A stretch of 64,000 bases of DNA from Rhizodiscina lignyota (lineage: Eukaryota; Ascomycota; Dothideomycetes; Aulographales; Rhizodiscinaceae). Of this stretch, positions 9,439 through 20,562 are shown piece by piece. A program made the position numbers and the translations under genes. The notes beneath the pieces are model-generated. The model made no database searches. It was not told the origin of the DNA and worked only from the letters and a program-made list of their open reading frames with translations. Numbering within the stretch: position 1 is the stretch's first letter; each line of letters begins with the position of its first letter. The stretch lies in NCBI GenBank assembly GCA_010015805.1, contig ML978126.1:1302001-1366000 (forward strand), given 5' to 3'.

Positions 9439-11553
9439 CTACTGTAACTTGGTAAAGTACTCCAACATTTTCGGGTAATTCGGTGTGCCGAGCCCAGTGA
9501 CAGGATCCCAACCCTTCACTGCTTTGAAGCCATCTGTATTACAACCTGGGTTCGTGCCATTCGTAATGTCGTTCAATATCCACGGGTTCTTATACAGTGC
9601 TGGATTGATGAACCCAATGGGCTTCTTCCCCATGTTCAGCCGCGCATCATTGATCCTCGTCACAATAGCCGCAAAGATCGGCGACGAAGCTGACGTGCCG
9701 GCTTCCGTGATGGCCTCGCCTCCAACATATACCGCAATTTCCAGGCCGTTGGCTGCCACGTCAGGAATACCATGACCGATTCGGTTGTAGATGCCATCTC
9801 CGGCTTTAGAAGCGTTGAAGCCATCCAGTAGCTCGTAATATGGATACGGAGGATTGTGCTCCTTGAAGTACGTGTCAACAGCAGATTTCTGGTAGTCCGG
9901 GATCGGGTAGATGTTCGAGAAGCCGCCACTAGATGTGAAGACAACGGTGTTATTGTGGAAGAGCCCGAAAGCGGCAGATTCGGGATCGTTGACGGTGTTC
10001 CCGGGCGTGATCATGGTCGCCCCGACATTGGTCAAGTACGGGCACGAATTAGGATTCGTCGGGTTAAAGACGTTATCTTTGGGCCCTAGACAGCCATTGG
10101 GTCCGGTTCCGTTGCTACTCTGAACGCCAGCAACACCAGTGTCCCCAGATGCTACGAATACAGAAGTTCCCTGGAGGCCAAGCTTGAGGAACTCGTTGCA
10201 CTGTCTCTTCTGGTAGTTGGCTGGGAGGTCGATCTCTTGAACACCGTACGAAATGGAAATGACGTTGGTAGGCTTGTATGTCCCACACATGAGCGGCCCC
10301 TTGTAACCCCCTGGAGCAGGATCTGGGTACGTGGGGTCCAGAACTGGGTCATCACCGGTGACGCCGAACGCAGTATAGTTGCAGTAGGACCCGTCCAAGG
10401 CATCTAAGAAAGTGTTGCCGAAGCCTGCCGTCGGGATTTCGAAGGTAGCATATGGGATGTCATCTACCTGGTACACGACAATCTCTTGCGGGTAAACTAT
10501 TGGATATGCCAGCTGAAAGTCCAGATCAGACTCGCCGCCTGCGTTGGAAACATTGGTCGTCGGAGCCACACCACCATCAATGGATTTCAAAGTAGGGTGC
10601 GTGCCATTCGGAATGTACTTGGTGAAGTTGCTGAAAAACAGGTCAAGATCTTCCCTGATCACCACACAAGTTAGCAAAGGTCCCAGTGATGAAAAGATTG
10701 AATATTAACCCACTGGGCATAGAAGTCTCCTTCCTCAAAAATCCCCAGGGCATTACCAGGGGCGACATTCTTAGCCGGTTCAGGTATATGGTAAAGCGCT
10801 GCGATGCAAGCTGGAGTGATCGTTACATCACAATCCTTCAGATCTTGACTGCCATGGCCTGGGTGCCAAGGCTTCCACATTGGTGGACGATGATGGCCTG
10901 GACCCCATCCAAAGGAGGGAGATGCGCGTTTGGACAGGCCGCTAGTCGTCTTGCGGAGTTGGCTCGTCTTGACTCCAGGTGTGACATAGTCGACATGTTG
11001 CCGGATGTGAGAAGGCAAATGGTATTTATCACATGCAACAGACCATTTTCCATTCGACACATGCTCGTGCTCATAGAACTCGGCCTTCAGAAGCTCCTCT
11101 GCCTCCTTTGCTGTAGCATTGAAATGGAGCCAACCTCTGTTGGCAGAATGCAGGATCCGGTCGCTTGAAATTCCGGAATCGGCCAGCCATTGCGAAACCG
11201 TTTCGATGGTATCTTTACTCGGCGCGAATAGCTCGTGCACTTCCTCCTCTGTCCAGTGCTTTGAGTAATTTGGGGAGTCTGGATCAGACCTGGCTTTGTT
11301 AGTGTCTGGTTTGGGAAATTGGCGCCGTTTAGAACACCTACACGTCTATGAGGTGCTGATAGCCTTTCTCGAGATTCTGCTGTGTCAAGCCAATTTTCAT
11401 GGGCATGACAGCATGCGGAAACACCCTGTCTCGCTTGATCCAAGCATGCAAAGAGCCATCCCGTTCTTCATGAAGCTCATAGGAATTGTCAGGCGTTGGT
11501 CGCGCGCCCGCAAGGGCAGCGAGTGCGATAGTGGCCCAGAGAGTTCGCTTCAT
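9439..11553 (-). CDS. Secreted sedolisin (peptidase S53, tripeptidyl-peptidase-like)
   Basis: An acid serine-carboxyl peptidase, exported to digest protein outside the cell. Exons are 11342-11553, 10714-11289 and 9439-10654 (introns 52 and 59 nt), giving 667 aa. Residues 1-17 or so are a signal peptide (MKRTLWATIALAALAG). An S53 pro-domain follows (HLIDVSDPDSPNYSKHWT and the stretch around SDRILHS), then a Ser/Lys linker ending LSKRAS, a likely processing site. In the catalytic domain the Glu-Asp pair is in ESDLDFQLAYP, the oxyanion Asp in VASGDTGV, and the nucleophile in GTSASSPIFA. The calcium site is the C-terminal NDITNGTNPGC and GWDPVTGLGTPN. Several N-glycosylation sequons are present. 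Family and catalytic residues are secure; endo- versus tripeptidyl specificity is not. Confidence 0.92.
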
Positions 11554-13350
11554 TGCTCAGGCAGGTTTCTTGAAATATTGGCGGGCTTCCAATTTCTACA
11601 CGTGAGGACAACCTTGGAAGCTGCTGCCCTAGTAGATCCTACAGGAAAGAACTGCATCATGCCACAGGCAATCACGCACTATTTATGAGATCCATGAAAG
11701 ATTGTTTACTCGGTACCGATAAGCTTGTACACCAGCGATCCCTAAAGTAGAACCTTTGTGGGGACCTGCCATTTTCAGTCTGGGGACGGAATTGAATCAT
11801 TTGGAAGCACGGGCATTTGGTCAGCATCTTGGTGGTTATCTTTCCATGGCCAGATGACTTCATGCGGGTCGTATACGTGCGGGTCGGTGCATGAACATGG
11901 AGAAAGGTCGAACCCATCAAATCCGATCAATTGAACAGGAAGGTCAAAGACGCTTTGCCGATCAATACGGCGGCTCCGCAGAAAACTTGCTGAGGTACGG
12001 AGACGGTGCAGCGCGATGCAGGCACAGAGGCGCGATAGCCCGAAGGATTGCTCTAACCCTAAAGGGAACCTGATATCGATATCTTATACCTAGGTACGGA
12101 GCACACCGATGCCGACTGTAGGAGCGGGGTTTTTAATGTAACATGGGATTCCGGCTAATACATCGCTCTCTCGCTTTCGACTTAATATCTCTTGATATCT
12201 GCTCAAGTGTCAGTCGAAAGTTGCAAAAGGCGAATCGCACAGCTTTAGAGAGAATTTGAATTAGGGCGGTTTGGAAGAAAAGCCCTGCATAAGTTTGAGT
12301 TCACTTTTCCCACGGACCGAAGACTTTTCGAAATCTCAATGATTGATCAGGCGATCTGTACGAGGGAAGATAGTTGCTAGTACCCCGGAGAGCGATAGAG
12401 GTCAGCTACTGATCTGAATACTTCCCCATCGATTCTGCTGTTGGACAATCTGCTATCCTCCATCTGATATCGTTCGGAATCAAGACCCTACGCTGGTGTG
12501 AATTTTTGAGTCTTCGGGATCCCAATTAATCTCCAGTTGTCTGTCACTATGGGTATACTAACTTTCTTCGTACTGAGGAACAAAATGTCGTTCGGATTGT
12601 GCCGTGTTCCTGAAGATATGAGCCTTCGCCTCGAATGGAAGGTCCTTCCAATCCGAGGAGTAAGATCCTTTTTCTCTCCTCGATCTCCCTTCCATCGCTC
12701 GAGCAAACCTTTTCTTCGTCATTGCAACACTTCTAAATTGACGTTATTTGGGCTAAATAAGAGGAAGATACGGGTGAGGTGAAGTTGGAATCGGATAACA
12801 GCGGCCGCTCATACCTAAATATGGTTTCTTGGTATCCTACTTGTGGTCCGAACTCGGGTCATCACTTTAAAATCTATTTGCACAACCTCAAAGCATGCAT
12901 GAGCTTATTTCAACCTGTTGCTACCGGTCTCACTCCTTTCGGCATTCCAGTTAACACAAAGTCTCTCATTTCCAACCCCATGCCGGGGTCGCGCAGCACT
13001 CGAGGATGCAGGGGGAGCGGAGCACCATAGAGTTACAGTGCCCTGAACGAATAGCCCTCAGCAATAGAGTCTTTTTTCAGCTAGTACTAGCCCTGCACTG
13101 TGGAATCGCTCTAAGATTGTCGAATCAGTAACCCATTCGCACGAGCGGTGCGTTGCGTTACTGAGTCTCAAAGCCATGGAGAAAGCAAGTCCCTCTTGCT
13201 TTAAATATGGAAGCCTTCGCTGAGACTCATGCGAATGCCAATGTAATTTGCCCTGAATTCCTTCATATCGAGATACTGTTACGCTGGCATGCACAAATGC
13301 AATGGTTTGAAAGAACAAAAGTATGAGAATCGTCCTCTGAGCAAATTCCC
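11554..13350. other. Intergenic between sedolisin 5' end and NOG1 3' end
   Basis: 1.8 kb. It holds the sedolisin promoter near its left end. Short open frames on both strands show no recognisable protein and I see no RNA gene. Confidence 0.5.
11679..11687 (-). promoter_or_regulatory. TATA-like box of the sedolisin gene
   Basis: CATAAATAG on the minus strand, about 126 bp upstream of the sedolisin ATG at 11553. The position fits a core promoter; identification is by sequence only. Confidence 0.35.
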
Positions 13351-15431
13351 TTAACGGCTCGATGTCTTGCCCATACCGCGCTTGCCAGAATTCTGCGAAA
13401 TGGTTAGTAAAAAGTACACCAAAAAAAAGCCACCAAAAAAACCACAGTATCGAACATACCAAATGCTTCGCCAGACTGGCAGTCGCATGCCGATCTGCCT
13501 CACCCTGCCTGGCCATCCTGTTCATCTTCTTCTGGCCCAACTTCGCCAGTCTCTCCGCCTTACTCCTCGCCATTGGATCCGTCACACCATCCTCCCTCCT
13601 ATTCGTACTCTGACTTCTCGCCCTGCTCTTCGCCCTCTGGATTGCTGACATTGGTGTATCGACGTCCATTGCATCAGCTGACGCCATGCTTCGCCCTCTT
13701 GATGGCGCCCTGCCTCTCGACTGCGACCTCGCACGCTCGGAAATCGACGCTGTATCATATCCCAGCTTAGTCAAGCTCTTCTCCATTTCCGACAGCTTCT
13801 TCGATTTTGCGCTTCGCGGTATGAGAGCCCGATTCTTCAGACTCTTTCGCATTCGTGCCTCGTTCCGGATGAGGACTCTCTTCTCCCTAATCAACTCCGC
13901 CTTGTATCTGATTTCAGCCTCGTCGGCGTCCTCAACATCTTCGTCGCTCTTTTCGTAGAATCCCTCTGCCTCTAATCTTTCCTCTTCCTCTTCCAGAGCA
14001 GCAAGTTTCTCCTCAATGTCAGGGTCGATGAAATCGTACACGTTCTTGCCATCAAAGACTTCAGGTATCTTGTCTTCCTTCCAGTCATCCTGTGCAAGAA
14101 GGTAATTCTTCTTCAGGTTGACGTTGTACACTCCAGCTCCACCCATCTCTTCTTCGATGTCGCGCTCTAGTCTCGGCCGGCTTGGGTCATCCCGATCGAA
14201 CTTCATCCGATTCTTCGCTGCCTCGGGGATAAAAGACTCTCGCACAACTCCGCCCAGTGGCTGCGCGACGTGAATGCGCCGGAGAAGTTCACCAAGTCGA
14301 CCAGTGGGTTCGCCAGAGCTGTTGGTTCCTGCTTTGAGTTTCTCGGCATTGCGCTGAGCAATGAGTCTGTCGCAAGCCGCATTGCGGACTTGCATAAGCC
14401 CTTCTGTAGTTGTACATGACAGTTGTAACAATTCCACTTCTCCCGACTTGAGCATTCCTTGTAGTTTTTCTTGTGTCTCGGCGTCGAGGTCTTCGGGCTT
14501 CATAAGGTCAATCTTATTGATAACTACGAAGACGAGCTTGTTTGAGAAGAGAGGCTTGATGCTGTTGAAGAGTTGTATTTGTGCAGATACAGAGTAACCG
14601 CACTGTTCTGAGAGATCCATGAAGTAGAGAATGGCGGAGCGAAGATGGGCGATGGCAGTGATCGATTGCATCTCAATAGTGTTCATCTCTTCGAGAGGAT
14701 GATCGAGGATTCCAGGTGTGTCAATTGCTTGGAATCGAAGCATCTTGTAGTCGAAATGGCCAACGAAGAGAGATTTTGTGGTGAAGGCATATGGTTGAAC
14801 GTCGACATCTGCGCGAGAGATATTCTTCAGGAAGCTCGACTTGCCCACGTTCGGATACCCGCAAATGAGCAACGTCCTCGTATTCGGATCAATGGACGGC
14901 AGGCGCCCAAGATGCTGTCTGACTTGCTCAAGGTATAGCAAAGGGTCCTTCATCCGCTTCGTGATTGTGGCCATGCGGCCGAGGGCCGCTCGCTTGAGCT
15001 GCTTGCATTGGAAGAGAGATTGGCCGTACTTCAATAACCGTACATAGTCTCTCGAGACGGTCTCTATGAGGTGCTTCGCGGTCGAAAGCTGTCCGAGAGC
15101 GATTCGAAAGTGGTCGGCGTCGTAGAGGGTGTTCAGAAGGTCGCGGTCTGTTTGAAAACCTGTTAGATTGGGTTTTCACTACTCGTCGGACTAACTCACG
15201 AAAAGGATGAATGTCTTGAAGTCTTGGGAAGCCATCGAGAATCGCTTGAAGCTTCTCCGAAAATGTCTCTGCCGTATACTTGACTTTGCGCGTGTAAAAT
15301 GCCCGTATCCTGCTGATTTTGAAGCCGGCGCGAATTTGGGTAGGAAGGCGGCGTTGAGTGCGACTGAGGACAATGTCCAGGAACTCCTGCGACGTAGGGA
15401 CCGGCGCAATGTCTTTCCAAGTCGTCTTCAT
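13351..15431 (-). CDS. NOG1: Nucleolar GTP-binding protein 1, 60S ribosome assembly factor
   Basis: An OBG-type GTPase needed for maturation of pre-60S particles in the nucleolus. Exons are 15200-15431, 13460-15147 and 13351-13392 (introns 52 and 67 nt), giving 653 aa, the usual length. The N-terminal helical bundle ([19 protein letters not shown] through [10 protein letters not shown]) joins exon 2 as [14 protein letters not shown]. GTPase motifs are G1 [10 protein letters not shown]3 DTPGILD and G4 NKIDL. Downstream are the NOGCT region ([20 protein letters not shown]), an acidic EEEEE stretch, and basic repeats [16 protein letters not shown]. The tiny last exon restores the conserved ending [16 protein letters not shown]. 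Reading through the last intron would give a false hydrophobic tail ending at 13058, so that extension is rejected. Confidence 0.95.
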
Positions 15432-16291
15432 GGTGACTGGCAGACTGAATTCCCTCTTGTACTTGGATGAAATGGTACGAAGATTGGTGGGTTACAAAAT
15501 TTCATTTTCGAGGCGCAAATCGTATCGATAACAGCCACCCAAAAAGTTAAACGTTTTTCCGGCGCCGATGGCTCCGCCGGTAAATCTTCGGATACAGCAT
15601 CGTATCTTCACTTCAGATGAAGTCGAAACAGACCGGAATTGACTGGGAATAAGCTGCATAAACAGCTTACCACGATCGATCTAGCCCAAGCTTGCCTGAA
15701 CTGGGCTTGCTTAATCATATCGGTCATCAGGCATGAGTGCCGTTTGCCTGCTCTATCTCGAAATTTCTTTGAATCGCCTTTCTTATCCATGTACTAGCGG
15801 TTCCAGTAGAACTGAAGCCATGGGACTTGGGGAATATCGACGTGTCTAACCGGCTTCACTATACGGCCTCTATGAGTTGCACGCACGATGAAGTCTTTTC
15901 TGGCGCTTCGCAACTGCATCTAGAAAAATACCTTTTTAGAGCGGAAGAACCTCCTGTTTGCTGCTCGTTGCCTGAGCATCTGTTCGATTATACCGGGAGT
16001 CTCTACGTCAAGATCGGCACCTTAATTTACTCTTTGTTTGGAGGCTCACGCAAATTAGTCGACCGGCCGTTCAGCGTCGACCCAAGTGAAACTTTGAGAT
16101 TTGTGGTCTCTCTGCAATATGACTCCAGGCATTGATGGACTTTCATTTGTATTTAAGCTATCCCATGTACAAGCAGTTGGGCTGATAGTACCTGCTTAAC
16201 AGTTGTAGAATATCCGAACGATCCTTCTCGCGGCTTACGACCTGGACTGGCATGTCATCGCACACCGTCGTGTGAATAGGCTTGTACCAGA
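15432..16291. other. Intergenic upstream of NOG1
   Basis: 860 bp. It must hold the NOG1 promoter. No other gene or repeat is supported. Confidence 0.45.
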
Positions 16292-16807
16292 TCATGGCTG
16301 CTCTGAGAGGACACTGATCGCCTCCAGCGTTAGTGTGGGCAGCAAGCGTACAATAAGTAAATGATCAAGCAACAAGCCTGCCATCAACAGCCGCGTGAGA
16401 GCTCGTTCTACCATGTTTCTGTCCTGGCATGCTAAGGACTGGTTGACCTCCTGGAAGCTCTGCCAAATACGGGGGAGGCAGTATTCAAGTTCTCGTTTCC
16501 TACTGCCTGTTATATTTTCCTTTTCCGGGCCGATCATCTCTTCGATGACCTCTCCCAACTCTGTGATGGCCAATTGCCCTTCCTCCCACTTACCATTCAG
16601 TAAGTTCATGTAATCGCTTCCACTGAGGACCTTACGAGGCGTATTTAGGAAGAAATGTTTTCTCCCGTCTCTCATCGTAATTTCCGTAATGGGCGGGCGA
16701 GGGGCATTAACTACGTCGTGGTCGAGCCACTCACGTAGCAGCTTGCATAAGTTCGATAGCTTTTCGTTCAACTTCTGCTTGATGTTCTGGGTCTCGTTTG
16801 CGGCCAT
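16292..16807 (-). CDS. Unrecognised 171-aa helical protein
   Basis: A single open frame from ATG 16807 to 16292. The product looks soluble and mostly helical (an N-terminal NIKQKLNEKLSNLCKLL stretch and a C-terminal VERALTRLLMAGLLLDHLL), with no signal peptide and no motif I know. It diverges from the unknown gene at 17119 across a 311-bp spacer. The last 50 residues of this protein (LPRIWQ, then RALTRLL, LLPTL) resemble a stretch of the neighbour (LPSRVQ, RACIRRL, MFPTL), so they may be distant paralogues. The function is unknown. The frame could also be the last exon of a longer gene, but the ATG context is acceptable. Confidence 0.5.
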   Translation of the reverse strand: MAANETQNIKQKLNEKLSNLCKLLREWLDHDVVNAPRPPITEITMRDGRKHFFLNTPRKVLSGSDYMNLLNGKWEEGQLAITELGEVIEEMIGPEKENITGSRKRELEYCLPRIWQSFQEVNQSLACQDRNMVERALTRLLMAGLLLDHLLIVRLLPTLTLEAISVLSEQP

Positions 16808-17118
16808 CGGAGCAGATCAGGGTGGAAACCGGGGCAGTCCAAGTGTGTGTGAGTAGCTGAAGAAGCAAGTTGATTAAAGAGAAGGCTCGTCGGCCTACGA
16901 CATATATATGGTGCAGTGGCTTGGTCACAATGAGAGCAAAAACATTTGTCTTCAGAAAGGTATTGTCCAACTGTGGCAACCATGTCACCCACACTGTGAC
17001 GGTCGGGCTGATAGCATAGGAGCCAACTTATTGAAGCAACACACCGTTGTACCCGAAAGATGTGTTCACAAGCGCCTAAATCGCCGCAGAAATTCAGACC
17101 CAATGATTTTCCGTCGTA
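16808..17118. promoter_or_regulatory. Divergent spacer between two unknown genes
   Basis: 311 bp between the start codons at 16807 and 17119. A tatatatgg run near 16902-16910 could serve as a TATA box for either gene. Confidence 0.3.
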
Positions 17119-18063
17119 ATGCCGAAGCACTCCGGGCAATTGTCTTGCGTTCACGGAAGCCTAATTTGTCACTGCAAGTATGATGGCATCATCGCCATTG
17201 ATACCAAGGCCTTAAAGTCAGTTTTGTTTCGGAGAAAATTTCTTCTCCTTCTCTGTTCAATGATTCCTGACGGCGGACTATTCGACATGGAGGACGATAC
17301 TGAGACTTGGAAGCGATATTGCAGCTCTGAAGTTGCAGAAGACAAGCACTTGGTCAGCAAATGGAGCTACAGCATGTTGGAGATCGCACATTACCTCTCT
17401 TTGCAGCTAACGCACGACCATGATCGCGAATACGAGTGGTCGATGCCGGACCCAGAGACGCACGTCCAGCACCGATATCACAACGTCGCTCCTGAAGCCG
17501 GCCTCAACGACTCATATCACTTCTACTTCCGCCACCTTGCAGAAATCCTCCCCAAGATCGAAGCATGCATCCAAGAATTCCGCGAAACAATAGGTTTCTT
17601 GCGACAGCCTAGCGATGAAGACCAGATGCGGTACCCCAGCAAGTACCACGCGGTGTTCCGGCTGCCGAGCCGCGTTCAGGAGCTGCGGCGAGCGGCCAAC
17701 GATAAGGCAATCCTTCGAGCGCGGGCATGCATCAGGCGGTTGATTGACGATATCATCGGACTGGACTTGGGAGTGACCCTCTCAATGTTTCCTACTTTGA
17801 GACCTCTGCCAGAGACACAAGATGCTGAGGACGTTGTCGCACAAAAGGCGGAAGTGAGTCTTTCCAATAGCGAGACGAAGGTGATTGATACTAAAGGAGA
17901 ATCACAGGTACAGAAGCGAGTTGGTGGGGCATCAGAGGAGGGTGCAGAGAAGAAGGGGCAAATGGAGGGTGGAGGTGCAGGTGCAAAGGGCATGAAGGAG
18001 GCAGACAGATGGCAAGGGCCGGCTGATTCGGTGACAGAGGAGTACTTGAGAGCGTTGTGGTAG
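17119..18063 (+). CDS. Unrecognised protein with disordered C-terminus
   Basis: A single open frame of 314 aa. Residues about 60-240 look folded and helical, with RYHNVAPEAGLNDSYHFYF, a YFRHLAEILPKIEACIQEF helix and RACIRRLIDDIIGLDLGV. The last 75 residues are Glu/Lys/Gly-rich and probably disordered (GGAGAKGMKEADRWQGP). ATG 17260 (MIPDGGLFDMEDD) is an alternative start 47 codons downstream. It may be better, because the first residues are Cys/His/Leu-rich and look less like coding sequence. No family is recognised. The gene is divergent from the 16292 gene and converges on the NmrA-like gene 233 bp away. Confidence 0.55.
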   Translation: MPKHSGQLSCVHGSLICHCKYDGIIAIDTKALKSVLFRRKFLLLLCSMIPDGGLFDMEDDTETWKRYCSSEVAEDKHLVSKWSYSMLEIAHYLSLQLTHDHDREYEWSMPDPETHVQHRYHNVAPEAGLNDSYHFYFRHLAEILPKIEACIQEFRETIGFLRQPSDEDQMRYPSKYHAVFRLPSRVQELRRAANDKAILRARACIRRLIDDIIGLDLGVTLSMFPTLRPLPETQDAEDVVAQKAEVSLSNSETKVIDTKGESQVQKRVGGASEEGAEKKGQMEGGGAGAKGMKEADRWQGPADSVTEEYLRALW

Positions 18064-18296
18064 TTGTATATGCAGTGAAGGCAAAGCGCGTTGTCCGGTG
18101 AAAGAAGGGACGTTGATATTCAAACGACAAAGTTCACGTGCGTTTGGGGGCGCTCAGGCGCTCTGTAAGCAGTTTCAACATAGTCGTACACAAGTCGTTG
18201 TTCAGTCGACTAAACAACCTCTTCAGCTGTAGAATGGCAGAGCCGTAGTCTCTGATATATGCTCCAGCCCTCACAGCGAACTATGACCCACGCCTC

Positions 18297-19751
18297 TTAC
18301 GGAGTGTAGTATGTAGCCTCGCCTTTCACATTCTGCACGATCCGTCTCACATCCGCTTCCAAAGCCTCAATACCAGTCTCTGCCGGCTTCATCCCTAGTT
18401 TCTCATTCCACAATCCTCCATCAATCTGTGTGAAGTCGCCCAGCTCTCTTTCACCCCATCCCGCAACCTTGACCAATGGCAACTGAGCGGCGATATCACC
18501 ACCCAGCAGCTTCTCCTTGAACTTGCTAATCACCTGCTTGCTATGCTCCCTTTCCACTTTCCATGGCTCGCCTGTAATCTTCTCAAGCACGGAGAGTAGA
18601 GTCTTTTGACGGCAGACATACGTTGCGATGTAAATGTATTGGTTTGCGGTACTCTCAAGCATGGAGTGATTAGTTAATATATTGGCAAGACATTTCCCTA
18701 CGTCTTCGAGATTGGTTGTAGCAAACGGAACTGTTCCAGAATCCAGGATTTTGGCGTGGCGATTGGGAATGTCGAAACCTAAGAAGCCCGTTTCGAGGCC
18801 CTTAGAGCGCATGAATCAGCAAACTACGTTCATACGACATTCGGACAGCAAGACACTGCAGGAGAAGACCCACCCAATCGAAAAATGGCCCCGACACAAC
18901 CCCCGTCCACCCAAACTCACCCCCTTTCTCCTCGCTCTTCTTCTGCAAGTACTCCGTAACCTCCTTCCTCTGCTTGTAAGTCATCGTTACCAGATCCCTG
19001 ACCCTCTCATCTGCCGTATTCGCGCCAAACTCGCTCGGCACGAAGCGCGCTACTCCAGCGTCGACGGCCGCATCGATCATGGAGAATTGCTCTTTCAGCG
19101 CGCGACCGCCGACGAGGCAGATCACAGCATCGGTGCTGTGGGATCGGAAGGCGGCGAGGAGCGAGTCATACGAGGTGTCGGATTTTATTACTTTAGTGTC
19201 AGATGGGAAAGTGGCGGACGAGTCTGGGCGGGATATGACTGCTACGTTCAATGTTGTGGATTTAAGCGCAGAGAGAATGGGTGGACCGAGGGTGCCGGAG
19301 GCCTACAAAGTAAGTATTATTGTCAGTAACTGATCATGATTGTGACCGAAATATTCTGAATGGATAGTTCGAGAACTCTTGATCGTCGACATCTGAGAGG
19401 AAGGAAAAGAGCGACTCCAAGGGCGACAAAATATGTGGCCGCCAGCCAAGTGGTAACGCTCAAGGCAAATATCCTAGCTCTTACATCTGAAGATAGCGAG
19501 ACTATCTCCGAAATCTCAGTATAGAGGCTACACGTTATTGCTGTTCAGTGTCCTGAAAACTGCGACGAACTCCTGTTGGTACCATCGAGAGCGGAAATGA
19601 CTCATGGATTGAGGACATGAAATTCAGTAAGTCGAATCACAATTGAATGGGAGATGATGGAAATGACTCAGATATGCATTTGAACCTTTAACAACAGTCG
19701 AAACAGAGAACTTACCCCAACTATCACAACGTTTTTAATCTCTCGAGGCAT
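18297..19751 (-). CDS. NmrA-like / isoflavone-reductase-like NAD(P)-binding protein
   Basis: An atypical short-chain dehydrogenase family that either reduces small aromatic or alkaloid-type substrates or senses NAD(P). Exons are 19716-19751, 18874-19302 and 18297-18800, giving 322 aa, the normal length. Exon 1 encodes only MPREIKNVVIVG and joins exon 2 at ASGTLGPPILSAL, rebuilding the Rossmann glycine motif GASGTLG; this supports the join despite the unusually long 413-nt first intron. Later landmarks are DAVICLVGG, RFVPSEFG and YKQRKEVTEYL (a lysine in the position used by isoflavone reductases). Exon 3 starts at FFDW / GLETGFLGFDI after a 73-nt intron. Substrate unknown. A complete inverted-repeat element lies about 200 bp upstream of its start codon. 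Confidence 0.85.
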
Positions 19752-20562
19752 GACGTCTGGCTGACGCGCAAATCTCAAGTGGGAGAATCTCTTTCAATTG
19801 ATAAGAAAATGGACTCAAGCCAGTCTGAACAGTGGATGGGTCAATATGGTATTAGATGATAGGTGGATGGAGCGCTTGCGGGTGCGTTGTGAAACGATTG
19901 GATTGCGTGATGCAGGTGTGAATATCGCATTTGGCCAAAGTTAGACTAGGCATGTGCTAGCAAGTGGATGACAAAATAGTTGAGTCGTGGCCGCAATATA
20001 TAGAACTACGATGATGTATATCCTCGATAGTTAATATAAGTTATACTTACTAAAGCTGCGTGTTTTAGATAAACGAACTCTAGTATATAATATATCGACC
20101 TTTCAGAGATGCTCTCACTAGCGTTGAAGAGGAAACCTTGCTTCTGCTCAATACCTTTAAACTTCATAGGACAACTATTTTATCACTCTCGTGGCTGAAC
20201 AACGCTTGGAGTACATGAGTAATCCGTCAGAACATTGCAGAAACCTCCTCAAGCACACTTCTACAACCGAATGGCTTTGCTGAAGCCAAGAACAAAATTC
20301 ACTTTAAGCCATATTGTAACTATCTCCCGCCTGACCTTCATCGCGCTAGGAATTCTCTGCAGCATCAGAAATTATTCACGAAACATCAATACAATTTCAC
20401 GGAATGGCAAGTTTGCATTAGACAACTCTATGGTCGATTCCGATACCTATGACCGTTTGTGATGTATCTTCACACAAGTCTACCCTCAATCAGCCGAGCA
20501 CCCAGGAGGCCAAACTCCCCATGCAAGGCAGAATATGACGATGGCTGCCCAACAGCCCAGAC
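19752..20562. other. Intergenic, NmrA-like 5' flank to ADA2 3' end
   Basis: 811 bp. It contains the inverted-repeat element at 19955-20199 and the NmrA-like promoter. No gene is supported in the remainder. Confidence 0.5.
19955..20199 (+). mobile_element. MITE-like inverted-repeat element, copy C (245 bp, reference copy)
   Basis: The left end carries GTGGATGACAAAATAGTTG; the reverse complement of the right end carries GAGAGTGATAAAATAGTTG, making imperfect terminal inverted repeats of about 30 bp. The interior is AT-rich and matches copy A (216-460, opposite orientation) over the whole length, with exactly the same 245-bp span. The shared core is CTTTCAGAGATGCTCTC. There is no open frame of note. 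A target duplication is not evident. Confidence 0.7.

Noticed and set aside
13058-13350. Hydrophobic C-terminal extension of NOG1 in the open frame
   Set aside because: It arises from reading through a 67-nt intron; splicing restores the conserved short NOG1 ending and a stop at 13351.
9439-19751. Secondary-metabolite cluster around the sedolisin and NmrA-like genes
   Set aside because: There is no backbone synthase (PKS, NRPS, terpene cyclase), and NOG1, a housekeeping gene, lies between them.
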